Of a stretch of 64,000 nt of DNA, positions 20,243-27,393 are shown piece after piece (positions within the stretch are counted from its first letter, which is position 1; each line of letters starts with the position of its first letter). A program made the position numbers and the translations under genes. The notes under the pieces are model-generated. The model was not told the DNA's origin and ran no database searches. It saw nothing but the letters and a program-made list of their open reading frames with translations. The DNA lies in the NCBI RefSeq assembly GCF_003071065.1, contig NZ_QCXX01000007.1:62669-126668 (forward strand), written 5' to 3'. The DNA is from Sphingobacterium athyrii (lineage in GTDB: Bacteria > Bacteroidota > Bacteroidia > Sphingobacteriales > Sphingobacteriaceae).

Positions 20243-20335
20243 ATCAATACAAAAGAACAGAATACATTCTAAAAACAAAAACATTTGTATAAATAAAAAT
20301 AACATTGTATATATTTATCTATACAAAAGGACAGA
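20243..20335. promoter_or_regulatory. divergent control region with 19-bp direct repeat
   Basis: ATCAATACAAAAGAACAGA (20243-20261) and ATCTATACAAAAGGACAGA (20317-20335) are direct copies with two differences, starting 74 bp apart. One copy sits just upstream of each divergent gene start. This placement suggests operators for one or both HTH proteins. The 74-bp step is close to seven helical turns, which would put both copies on the same DNA face. Confidence 0.55.
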
Positions 20336-20349
20336 TTATTAAAAAAAGG

Positions 20350-20574
20350 ATGACAAAATTAGGCGAATTTTTAGCGAAGAAATCTGTAAATAAATCTCAG
20401 ATTGCCCGCAAAACAGGATTAAGTAAGGCAAGGATCAATGAATTAACCATGACCGAAACCGCTAAATTACGTTTGGATGAAATGTACTTGATTGCTCTGG
20501 CCATCGACACGGATCCGGCCAAAATGATGCTCGAACTCTGCGCACATCTCGAACTGAAAGAGATAGAGGAATAA
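20350..20574 (+). CDS. small XRE-family HTH protein
   Basis: A 74-residue protein. The ATG at 20350 follows an A/G-rich stretch (AAAAAAAGG) that could act as a ribosome binding site. An upstream TTG start would add 15 unlikely residues. Almost the whole protein is one helix-turn-helix domain (SQIARKTGLSKARINELT, residues about 15-32) with a short C-terminal helix (PAKMMLELCAHLELKEIEE). It is divergent from the larger HTH-like gene, with repeats between them that probably serve as operators. The most likely role is local transcriptional repressor or antitoxin-type regulator. There is no sign of a link to the permeases. Confidence 0.75.
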   Translation: MTKLGEFLAKKSVNKSQIARKTGLSKARINELTMTETAKLRLDEMYLIALAIDTDPAKMMLELCAHLELKEIEE

Positions 20575-20578
20575 AGTT

Positions 20579-20663
20579 ATGTAATTTCATCAGTATATTC
20601 TATGTAATTTCATCAGTAAACTTTATGTAATCTCATCAGTAAACTTTATGTAATTTCATCAAA
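20579..20663. repeat. four 23-bp direct repeats
   Basis: Units begin at 20579, 20602, 20625 and 20648, an exact 23-bp period. The core ATGTAATTTCATCAGTAAAC is repeated with one or two changes; the last copy is cut off after ATGTAATTTCATCA. The array occupies nearly all of the gap between the XRE gene and the DUF4143 ATPase gene. It has no spacers, so it is not a CRISPR; iteron-like protein binding is plausible. Confidence 0.85.
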
Positions 20664-20698
20664 ATAACATATCTTTATATTGTATCAGGAAGTAAGTC

Positions 20699-21865
20699 AT
20701 GTTTATACAAAGAAGAATACTACATGAAATCAATGAGTTAAAGGACAAATACCCCATATTGGCCCTCACAGGACCAAGGCAATCAGGGAAAACGACTTTA
20801 TTAAAAAAAGCTTTTCCAAACTATCGGTATATTTCTTTGGAAAATCCAGACTTATTGGAGTTTGCCGAAGCAGATCCCGTTGCATTCTTGGATATCTATG
20901 ACCAACAGGTCATTCTTGATGAAGTACAACGCGTTCCCAGTCTATTTTCCTACCTTCAAGGAAGAGTAGATGAAAGCGGTATTATGGGGCAATACATTCT
21001 GTCAGGTTCTCAAAATTTCAACCTTCTAAAGAACATCACCCAATCCTTGGCAGGTAGGGTTGCCCTATTCAAATTGTTACCCTTGGATCTCGAAGAACTG
21101 AGTAAAAGCGATATGCTCCGAGAAAATTATGCGGACACCACAGTCAATGGGTTTTATCCCGCCATCTACAGTAGAAATATCCCACCAAGCATCTTCTACA
21201 GCAACTATATCCGAACATATATTGAGAAAGATGTGACAGACTGGCTAAAAATAAAAGATACCCTACAATTCAGAAAATTCATCGGTCTATGCGCCGCCAG
21301 AGCAGGGCAATTATTGAATATATCAGCCCTGGCAAATGAAGCGGATATATCTTTTAATACCGCCAAAGAATGGCTAACCATATTGGAAAGCAGCTATATC
21401 CTTTTCCTTTTGCCTCCATTTTATGAAAACCGCAGCAAAAGGCTTGTCAAGACCCCAAAGCTCTATTTCTACGACACAGGACTTCTTTGCTTTCTATTGG
21501 GAATAAAAAAAGCGGAACAATTGGAACTGGATAAAGCAAAAGGAAATGTTTTTGAAAATATGATCGTCGCGGAACATGTTAAAAGTCTCCATCATCTCTA
21601 TAAATTTGAGGATCTCTATTTCTGGCAAGACAGTAATGGTGTAGAGGTAGATCTGCTCTGGAAAAATAACAACAACTATTTTGCGACCGAAATAAAAGCT
21701 ACAAAAACAGTCAGCAATGAGCTGTTCAAACAGCTCGACAAATTTGAAAGCTACCAACAATTGCCTACCCAGAAAATTTTGATTTATGGAGGCAATCAAA
21801 CTCAAAAGCGCACCAACTACTTCGTCAAAAGCTGGAAGCAGGCATCTGACGGAGCTGGCTATTAA
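20699..21865 (+). CDS. AAA-type ATPase with DUF4143 domain
   Basis: A 388-residue protein. The N-terminal AAA_14 domain carries a Walker A GPRQSGKT (25-32) and a Walker B VILDEVQ (71-77). A central winged-helix-like region follows (ISALANEADISFNTAKEWLTILESSYI). The C-terminal DUF4143 domain has the nuclease-like pattern GNVFENMIVAEH, then DSNGVEVDLLW and FATEIKAT (E-x-D and E-x-K residues as in the PD-(D/E)XK fold). Members are widespread, often horizontally moved and of unclear function. It sits right after the four 23-bp repeats and just before the control module of permease 9. It probably belongs with the repeats and not with the transporters. Confidence 0.9.
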   Translation: MFIQRRILHEINELKDKYPILALTGPRQSGKTTLLKKAFPNYRYISLENPDLLEFAEADPVAFLDIYDQQVILDEVQRVPSLFSYLQGRVDESGIMGQYILSGSQNFNLLKNITQSLAGRVALFKLLPLDLEELSKSDMLRENYADTTVNGFYPAIYSRNIPPSIFYSNYIRTYIEKDVTDWLKIKDTLQFRKFIGLCAARAGQLLNISALANEADISFNTAKEWLTILESSYILFLLPPFYENRSKRLVKTPKLYFYDTGLLCFLLGIKKAEQLELDKAKGNVFENMIVAEHVKSLHHLYKFEDLYFWQDSNGVEVDLLWKNNNNYFATEIKATKTVSNELFKQLDKFESYQQLPTQKILIYGGNQTQKRTNYFVKSWKQASDGAGY

Positions 21866-21869
21866 ACAT

Positions 21870-21907
21870 TGTGCGGTATTGGACGAAAAACTGTTCGATA
21901 TCGTACA
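21870..21907 (+). promoter_or_regulatory. paired 16-bp activator sites, run D
   Basis: The distal site is TGTGCGGTATTGGACG (21870-21885, degenerate). The proximal site is TGTTCGATATCGTACA (21892-21907, nearly palindromic). Their centres are 22 bp apart. The distal site starts four bases after the DUF4143 gene's stop codon. Confidence 0.6.
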
Positions 21908-21961
21908 GGCATAAAACACACAAACCAGATCAAATAACTAAAAATCAATTACTTAAAAAAA

Positions 21962-21977
21962 TGGCAATACAATTGAC
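21962..21977 (+). promoter_or_regulatory. sigma-54-like -24/-12 promoter, run D
   Basis: TGGCAATACAATTGAC has TGGCAA and TTGA in the sigma-54 register. The -12 G lies 75.5 bp from the centre of the proximal activator site, exactly as in run B. The predicted leader to the ATG at 22043 is about 55 nt. Confidence 0.55.
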
Positions 21978-22042
21978 TTCAGTCTAATGTCTAGATTGAC
22001 CGGTCGGTTACGGGTCAATTAAGATCTTAAAAATGTATTGTT

Positions 22043-24481
22043 ATGATAGGAAATAGTCTAAAAATCGCTTGGCGAAACATGGCAAAAAATAAACTCTATT
22101 CTTTTATAAAGATCGGAGGATTTGCTTTTGGTATCGCAATCTGTATACTCATCGTACTTTACATTAGACATGAGACGAGTTACAACAAGTTTTATCCGGA
22201 GATGGACCGCACCTACCGTCTTGTTGTACAGCTTCCGATCGAAGGTAAGCTACAGCGTTGGGTTTCACTTTCTGCTCCGGTAGCACCAACCCTTAAAGCT
22301 GAAATTCCTTCCATAGAGCAAACAGGCCGGATACTTCCAAACCCTTTATTTGGCGCCGGAAGTAATCAGCTCTCCCTGAACGATAATCCACAAAGCTTTT
22401 ATGACGACGGTTTTGTCTATATTGATCAATCTATTCTGGACATGTTTCCGACAGCCATGGTTTCCGGTCGACTTGCCCATGCATTGGATAAACCCAATAC
22501 ACTGGTCATTACGAAAAGCAAAGCGGAAAAATACTTTAAAAATGATCCCATCGGACAGACCATCTACCTAAACAACAACAAGTCCAAGCTATATACCATC
22601 ACTGGTGTGATCGAAGACATGCCTCAAAATTCTACGCTGGCCGGTTATAGCTTCTTTATGTCTCTGGCAGGTGAACCTTTTTATCCCGGTGAACAAAACC
22701 AATGGCTCAGCAATAACTATACAGTCTACGTTAAATTAAAACCGCATGTCAATATCGAACAGACAGAAAAGGAAATTTTAAGAAACTATAAAGAGCACTA
22801 CTTACCTGAATATCAAAAATCGGGACGCAAGCTCAATCCCTTATTTGAGCAGGTAAAAATCAACCTACAAAATGCACTTGATATGCATTTAAAGTCCTCG
22901 GATATAGAAGATGATAAAGTGAGTACGCTGAATAGAGGTGATATCCGCATGGTATGGACATTTGCCACCGTGGCGTTGTTTATTCTTCTGATTGCCTGTA
23001 TTAATTTTATTAACCTGTCAACGGCCAATGCCGCCACAAGAGCCAAAGAAATCGGTATCCGGAAAACAATTGGTTCGACAAGAACATTACTGATCGGGCA
23101 ATTTTTGCTCGAAGCGATTTGTTATAGTGTATTATCGCTGTTCGTGGGACTATTGCTGAGTTGGGCTTTGTTGCCTATATTCAACAATCTCGCCAACAAG
23201 TCCCTGACCATTCCCTGGACATCCCTATACTTTTTTCCTTCGTTATTGCTGACGATAATTTTCATCGGCAGCCTGGCCGGAATCTACCCTGCTTTGTATC
23301 TATCCCGATTTAAGCCGATTGCCGCATTGAAAAATAAGAGCACCGGAGCCAAATCTTCATTATTCAGAAATGGTCTTGTCGTCTTTCAGTTTGCTACGTC
23401 CATCATCCTTATTGTGAGTGCCCTGGTGACCAATCAACAGATACGCTATATCTTGGAAAAAGATCTGGGTTTCAAAAAGGAACAGGTCATTGTGCTGCGT
23501 GGTATTGGTACATTGGGAAATCAGATCCCAAGTCTTAAAAACGAATTAAAATCCATTCCAAATGTCAGCTCCGTCTCCCTAGGCGATTTTCTCCCTGTCC
23601 CCATTGATGGTGCCAAAAGAAATGGAAACCCTTTTTGGAATGAGGGCAGACGGGAGATGGATATGGCCACACAGGGGCAGTTCTGGGAGATTGACCAGGA
23701 TTATCTTGCTACCTTCGGATTGCAACTGACCAAAGGTAGAAATTTCGATCCCAAAATGGCCACAGACAGCACAGCTGCCATCATCAACCAAAAATTGGCG
23801 GATGACCTTGGATTAAAAAATCCCATCGGGGCAAAAATAACCAATGGCAATACCTGGACAGTCGTTGGTGTCGTGGACAATTTTATTTTTGAGTCGCTGA
23901 AAGGTAAAGGATTCGCTGGCCTATGTATGGTATTACGGGGTTATCCATCACTCCTCTCCATTAAAGTTAAACCCGAAAATCTACAGGAGACCCTAAACGG
24001 GATCAACACCGTATGGAATAAATTTTCACCTGATCAAAAAATCAATTACAGCTTTTTGGATGAGGGTTTTGCCTCCCTCTATCAAGATGTCGAACGGACC
24101 AAGAATATATTCAGCTGTTTTGCAATTGTTGCCATTTTTGTGGCGGCCCTGGGTCTCTTTGGACTGGCCACCTATGTGACACAACAGCGAACCAAAGAAA
24201 TCGGTGTACGGAAGGTGCTTGGCGCGAGTACCCTCCGATTGCTGAGACTCCTGTCCGGAGACTTTATAAAATTGGTGTTTGTTGCCATGGTCATTGCCTC
24301 ACCTGTTGCGTGGTGGGCAATGAACCTATGGCTCAGAGACTTCAACTATAAAATAGATATTAACTGGATGTACTTTATTCTAGCGGGTATGGGTGCCGTG
24401 CTCATCGCCTTAGGCACCATTAGTTATCAGACCTGGAAAACTATCCGGACCAATCCGGTCGATAGTTTAAGGGATGAATAA
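22043..24481 (+). CDS. ABC transporter permease, FtsX/MacB family (permease 9)
   Basis: An 812-residue permease heading a two-gene run. The N terminus is MIGNSLKIAWRNMAKNKLYS. The first FtsX block has NFINLSTANAATRAKEIGIRKTIGSTRTLL, with RKTIG instead of RKVLG. The last ~148 residues, from KINYSFLDEGFASLYQ onward, are almost identical to permease 10, and the two genes are nearly identical at nucleotide level over the last ~450 bp. The preceding two thirds are clearly diverged. The terminal coupling loop is KEIGVRKVLGASTLRL and the tail NPVDSLRDE. Permease 10 follows after 23 bp. Confidence 0.93.
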   Translation: MIGNSLKIAWRNMAKNKLYSFIKIGGFAFGIAICILIVLYIRHETSYNKFYPEMDRTYRLVVQLPIEGKLQRWVSLSAPVAPTLKAEIPSIEQTGRILPNPLFGAGSNQLSLNDNPQSFYDDGFVYIDQSILDMFPTAMVSGRLAHALDKPNTLVITKSKAEKYFKNDPIGQTIYLNNNKSKLYTITGVIEDMPQNSTLAGYSFFMSLAGEPFYPGEQNQWLSNNYTVYVKLKPHVNIEQTEKEILRNYKEHYLPEYQKSGRKLNPLFEQVKINLQNALDMHLKSSDIEDDKVSTLNRGDIRMVWTFATVALFILLIACINFINLSTANAATRAKEIGIRKTIGSTRTLLIGQFLLEAICYSVLSLFVGLLLSWALLPIFNNLANKSLTIPWTSLYFFPSLLLTIIFIGSLAGIYPALYLSRFKPIAALKNKSTGAKSSLFRNGLVVFQFATSIILIVSALVTNQQIRYILEKDLGFKKEQVIVLRGIGTLGNQIPSLKNELKSIPNVSSVSLGDFLPVPIDGAKRNGNPFWNEGRREMDMATQGQFWEIDQDYLATFGLQLTKGRNFDPKMATDSTAAIINQKLADDLGLKNPIGAKITNGNTWTVVGVVDNFIFESLKGKGFAGLCMVLRGYPSLLSIKVKPENLQETLNGINTVWNKFSPDQKINYSFLDEGFASLYQDVERTKNIFSCFAIVAIFVAALGLFGLATYVTQQRTKEIGVRKVLGASTLRLLRLLSGDFIKLVFVAMVIASPVAWWAMNLWLRDFNYKIDINWMYFILAGMGAVLIALGTISYQTWKTIRTNPVDSLRDE

Positions 24482-24504
24482 GTAAGCATATTAATTTTAT
24501 TGTT

Positions 24505-26952
24505 ATGATCGGAAATTACCTAAAGATTGCTTGGCGGAACATGACCAACAACAAACTCTACTCAACCATCAAGATTGGTGGTTTTGCATTTAGCGTTGCA
24601 ATCTGTATACTCATCTTACTGTACATCAAACACGAAACAAGCTATGATAGGATGTATCCGGATATGGACCGTGTGTTCCGTCTGATTGTCCAAGCTCCGG
24701 ACGGGGATAAATCCGTGCGGTCTCTTTCATTTCCGGCCCCTGCTGCCAAGACCCTTCAGGCCGAGATTCCCAGTATCGAATTGGCCGGGCGAGTGCTACC
24801 CAACACGCTATTCGGGGCTGGGAGCAACCTCTTCACAATCAATGGTAAACCCGAGAATCACTTGGACGCAGGCTTCGTTTATGTTGACCAGTCTATCCTG
24901 GAGATATTTCCGCTCCCCGTCATGGAAGGACAGTTAAATCATGCTTTAGACAAACCCAATAGCTTGGTCATCACAAAAAGTAAAGCACAGAAGTTTTTCA
25001 GGGGAAATGCTGTTGGACAAACAATCTATCTGAACAATAACAAGAACGTCCTGTACAATATAACTGCCGTTATTGACGATGTACCAAGTAATTCAAGCCT
25101 CTATGGCTATGATTACTTTATCTCGCTTGCCGGTGAACCTTTTTACCAGGGCGAACAAAACAACTGGGGAGCAACGAACTACATCACTTATGTAAAGCTT
25201 AAAGAAAATACGGATTTCGTCACTGCACAACGTGCTATTTCAAAAAACTATGTCGAGGATCATTACATTCCGATCAACAAAAAAAATGGAATGAAAATAT
25301 CGCCGGAAACCATGCAATCTAAGGTGTTACTTCAAAATGCACTGGACATGCATTTATACTCCAAAAATATTTTAGAATACGCCATGGCAACGAAATATCA
25401 GGGTGATATCAAAATGGTCTGGGTATTTGCCGGGATCGCATTTTTCATCCTGCTGATCGCATGCATCAATTTTGTTAATCTGTCTACCGCCAATGCCGCT
25501 ACACGAGCTAAAGAGATCGGCATCCGCAAAACCATTGGATCCAGCCGAAGTACTTTGATCACCCAATTTATGACAGAAGCGGTATGTTACAGCGTAATTT
25601 CTTTAATTATTGGTCTTTTACTGGCCTGGACATTACTGCCTCTTTTTAATAGTTTGGCCAATAAGACCTTGGTTATCCCTTGGGCAGCATGGTACTTTAT
25701 GCCTTCTTTGATCTTAACCATGTTGACCATAGGCGGCATCGCCGGTATATATCCCGCCTTATACCTCTCAGGATTTCAACCGATCAATGCCCTAAAAAGT
25801 AAAGCAGGTTCCAACCCAAAAGCCGCATTATTGCGTAATGGGCTTGTTGTTTTCCAATTTGCAACTTCCATCATCCTAATGATTTCTGCGCTGATCGCCA
25901 ATCAACAGATCAGCTATATGCTCAATAAAGATATTGGCTTCAATAAGGATCAAGTCATTGTACTCCGTGGCATAAATAGTATTACCTCAGAAGTACAAAA
26001 CCTGAAAAATGAACTGAAAGCTATTCCGGCTGTGAGCAATGTATCCATAGGTGATTATCTCCCAGTGCCATTGGATGGTGTAAAACGTAATGGCAACCCA
26101 TTTTGGGCTAAGGGAAAAGAAGACCTCGAATTGGGAAAAGCTGGCCAATTCTGGAATATTGATGAAAATTATGTTTCCACTTTTGGACTTCGGTTAATCG
26201 CAGGTCGAAATTTCAATCCGCAGATCGCTTCCGATAGCAGTGGTGCCATTGTCAATAAAAAAATGATCACAACGCTGGGTATTAAAGGGAACCCGATCGG
26301 TGCACAGATTACAAACGGAAGAACATGGACAATTGTCGGCGTTGTGGATGACTTTATTTTTGAATCATTAAAAGGCGAAGGATATGTCCCTGTCTGTATG
26401 AGTTTGGCCAGCAGCCCATCGCTCCTTTCGATCAAGACCAAGTCAACGGACATGGCTAAAACGTTGGCTGACATAAATACGGTATGGGACAAATTTGCAC
26501 CTCATCAAAAAATCAATTACAGCTTTTTGGATGAGGGTTTTGCCTCCCTTTATCAAGATGTCGAACGGACCAAGAATATATTCAGCTGTTTTGCAATTGT
26601 TGCCATTTTTGTGGCGGCCCTGGGTCTCTTTGGACTGGCCACCTATGTGACACAACAGCGAACCAAAGAAATCGGTGTACGGAAGGTGCTTGGCGCGAGT
26701 ACCCTCCGATTGCTGAGACTCCTGTCCGGAGACTTTATAAAATTGGTGTTTGTTGCCATGGTCATTGCCTCACCTGTTGCGTGGTGGGCAATGAACCTAT
26801 GGCTCAGAGACTTCAACTATAAAATAGATATTAACTGGATGTACTTTATACTGGCAGGTATGGGTGCTATCCTCATCGCCTTAGGCACCAGTAGTTATCA
26901 GACCTGGAAAACTATCCGGACCACTCCGGTCGATAGTTTAAGGGATGAATAA
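24505..26952 (+). CDS. ABC transporter permease, FtsX/MacB family (permease 10)
   Basis: An 815-residue close paralogue of permease 9 (MIGNYLKIAWRNMTNNKLYS; RKTIGSSRSTL in the first FtsX block). Its 3' ~450 bp match permease 9 nearly base for base. It has private changes near the end (SSYQTW and TTPVDSLRDE, against ISYQTW and TNPVDSLRDE in permease 9). The downstream broken copy carries the permease 9 forms, so the remnant derives from permease 9 or a common donor. The pattern is best explained by gene conversion or unequal recombination between neighbours. It probably still works as a transporter subunit, since all helices are intact. Confidence 0.93.
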   Translation: MIGNYLKIAWRNMTNNKLYSTIKIGGFAFSVAICILILLYIKHETSYDRMYPDMDRVFRLIVQAPDGDKSVRSLSFPAPAAKTLQAEIPSIELAGRVLPNTLFGAGSNLFTINGKPENHLDAGFVYVDQSILEIFPLPVMEGQLNHALDKPNSLVITKSKAQKFFRGNAVGQTIYLNNNKNVLYNITAVIDDVPSNSSLYGYDYFISLAGEPFYQGEQNNWGATNYITYVKLKENTDFVTAQRAISKNYVEDHYIPINKKNGMKISPETMQSKVLLQNALDMHLYSKNILEYAMATKYQGDIKMVWVFAGIAFFILLIACINFVNLSTANAATRAKEIGIRKTIGSSRSTLITQFMTEAVCYSVISLIIGLLLAWTLLPLFNSLANKTLVIPWAAWYFMPSLILTMLTIGGIAGIYPALYLSGFQPINALKSKAGSNPKAALLRNGLVVFQFATSIILMISALIANQQISYMLNKDIGFNKDQVIVLRGINSITSEVQNLKNELKAIPAVSNVSIGDYLPVPLDGVKRNGNPFWAKGKEDLELGKAGQFWNIDENYVSTFGLRLIAGRNFNPQIASDSSGAIVNKKMITTLGIKGNPIGAQITNGRTWTIVGVVDDFIFESLKGEGYVPVCMSLASSPSLLSIKTKSTDMAKTLADINTVWDKFAPHQKINYSFLDEGFASLYQDVERTKNIFSCFAIVAIFVAALGLFGLATYVTQQRTKEIGVRKVLGASTLRLLRLLSGDFIKLVFVAMVIASPVAWWAMNLWLRDFNYKIDINWMYFILAGMGAILIALGTSSYQTWKTIRTTPVDSLRDE

Positions 26953-27181
26953 AATCCGAAGATCTTAAAAATTGGTGTTTGTTGCCATGGTCATTGCCTC
27001 ACCTGTTGCGTGGTGGGCAATGAACCTATGGCTCAGAGACTTCAACTATAAAATAGATATTAACTGGATGTACTTTATTCTGGCAGGTATGGGTGCTATC
27101 CTCATCGCCTTAGGCACCATTAGTTATCAGACCTGGAAAACTATCCGGACCAATCCGGTCGATAGTTTAAGGGATGAATAA
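26953..27181 (+). pseudogene. partial tandem copy of permease 3' end
   Basis: From about 26967 the sequence repeats the last ~215 bp of permeases 9 and 10, with the frame VFVAMVIASPVAWWAMNLW through NPVDSLRDE and the stop codon. Upstream coding parts, periplasmic domains and the RKVLG loop are absent, so it can only be a remnant. The copy has the ISYQTW/TNPVD variant typical of permease 9. It is followed directly by a second, shorter copy with a 229-bp period. Confidence 0.85.
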
Positions 27182-27275
27182 AATCCGAAGATCTTAAAAA
27201 TTGGTGTTTGTTGCCTTGGTCATTGCCTTGCCTGTTGCGTGGTGGGCAATGCACCAATGGCTAAAGGGGGAATGA
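27182..27275 (+). pseudogene. second, shorter and diverged partial copy of permease 3' end
   Basis: It begins with the same junction sequence as the preceding copy (ATCCGAAGATCTTAAAAATT, 229 bp apart). It then encodes VFVALVIALPVAWWAMHQWLKGE and a TGA stop. Several substitutions show it is older or less constrained than the first copy. It ends two bases before the distal activator site of permease 11. Confidence 0.75.
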
Positions 27276-27276
27276 A

Positions 27277-27313
27277 TGTTCGATTGCGAACGAAAACTGT
27301 CCGAAATCGAACA
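27277..27313 (+). promoter_or_regulatory. paired 16-bp activator sites, run E
   Basis: The distal site is TGTTCGATTGCGAACG (27277-27292). The proximal site is TGTCCGAAATCGAACA (27298-27313). Their centres are 21 bp apart. The proximal site is identical to that of run C. Confidence 0.75.
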
Positions 27314-27366
27314 TCAAAAACGAACAACAACCACCTAACAAACTCAAAATAAAACAGTTAAAACAC

Positions 27367-27382
27367 TGGCAAGGGGATTGCA
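27367..27382 (+). promoter_or_regulatory. sigma-54 -24/-12 promoter, run E
   Basis: TGGCAAGGGGATTGCA differs from TGGCACG-N4-TTGCW at one position only, making it the best sigma-54 match in the window. The -12 G lies 74.5 bp from the centre of the proximal activator site. The predicted start of transcription, about 12 bp further, falls on or one to two bases before the ATG at 27394. Confidence 0.75.
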
Positions 27383-27393
27383 TTTTTTATGGC

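Noticed and set aside
20579..20663. Possible CRISPR array
   Set aside because: The 23-bp units are directly adjacent without spacers, and no cas genes are present.
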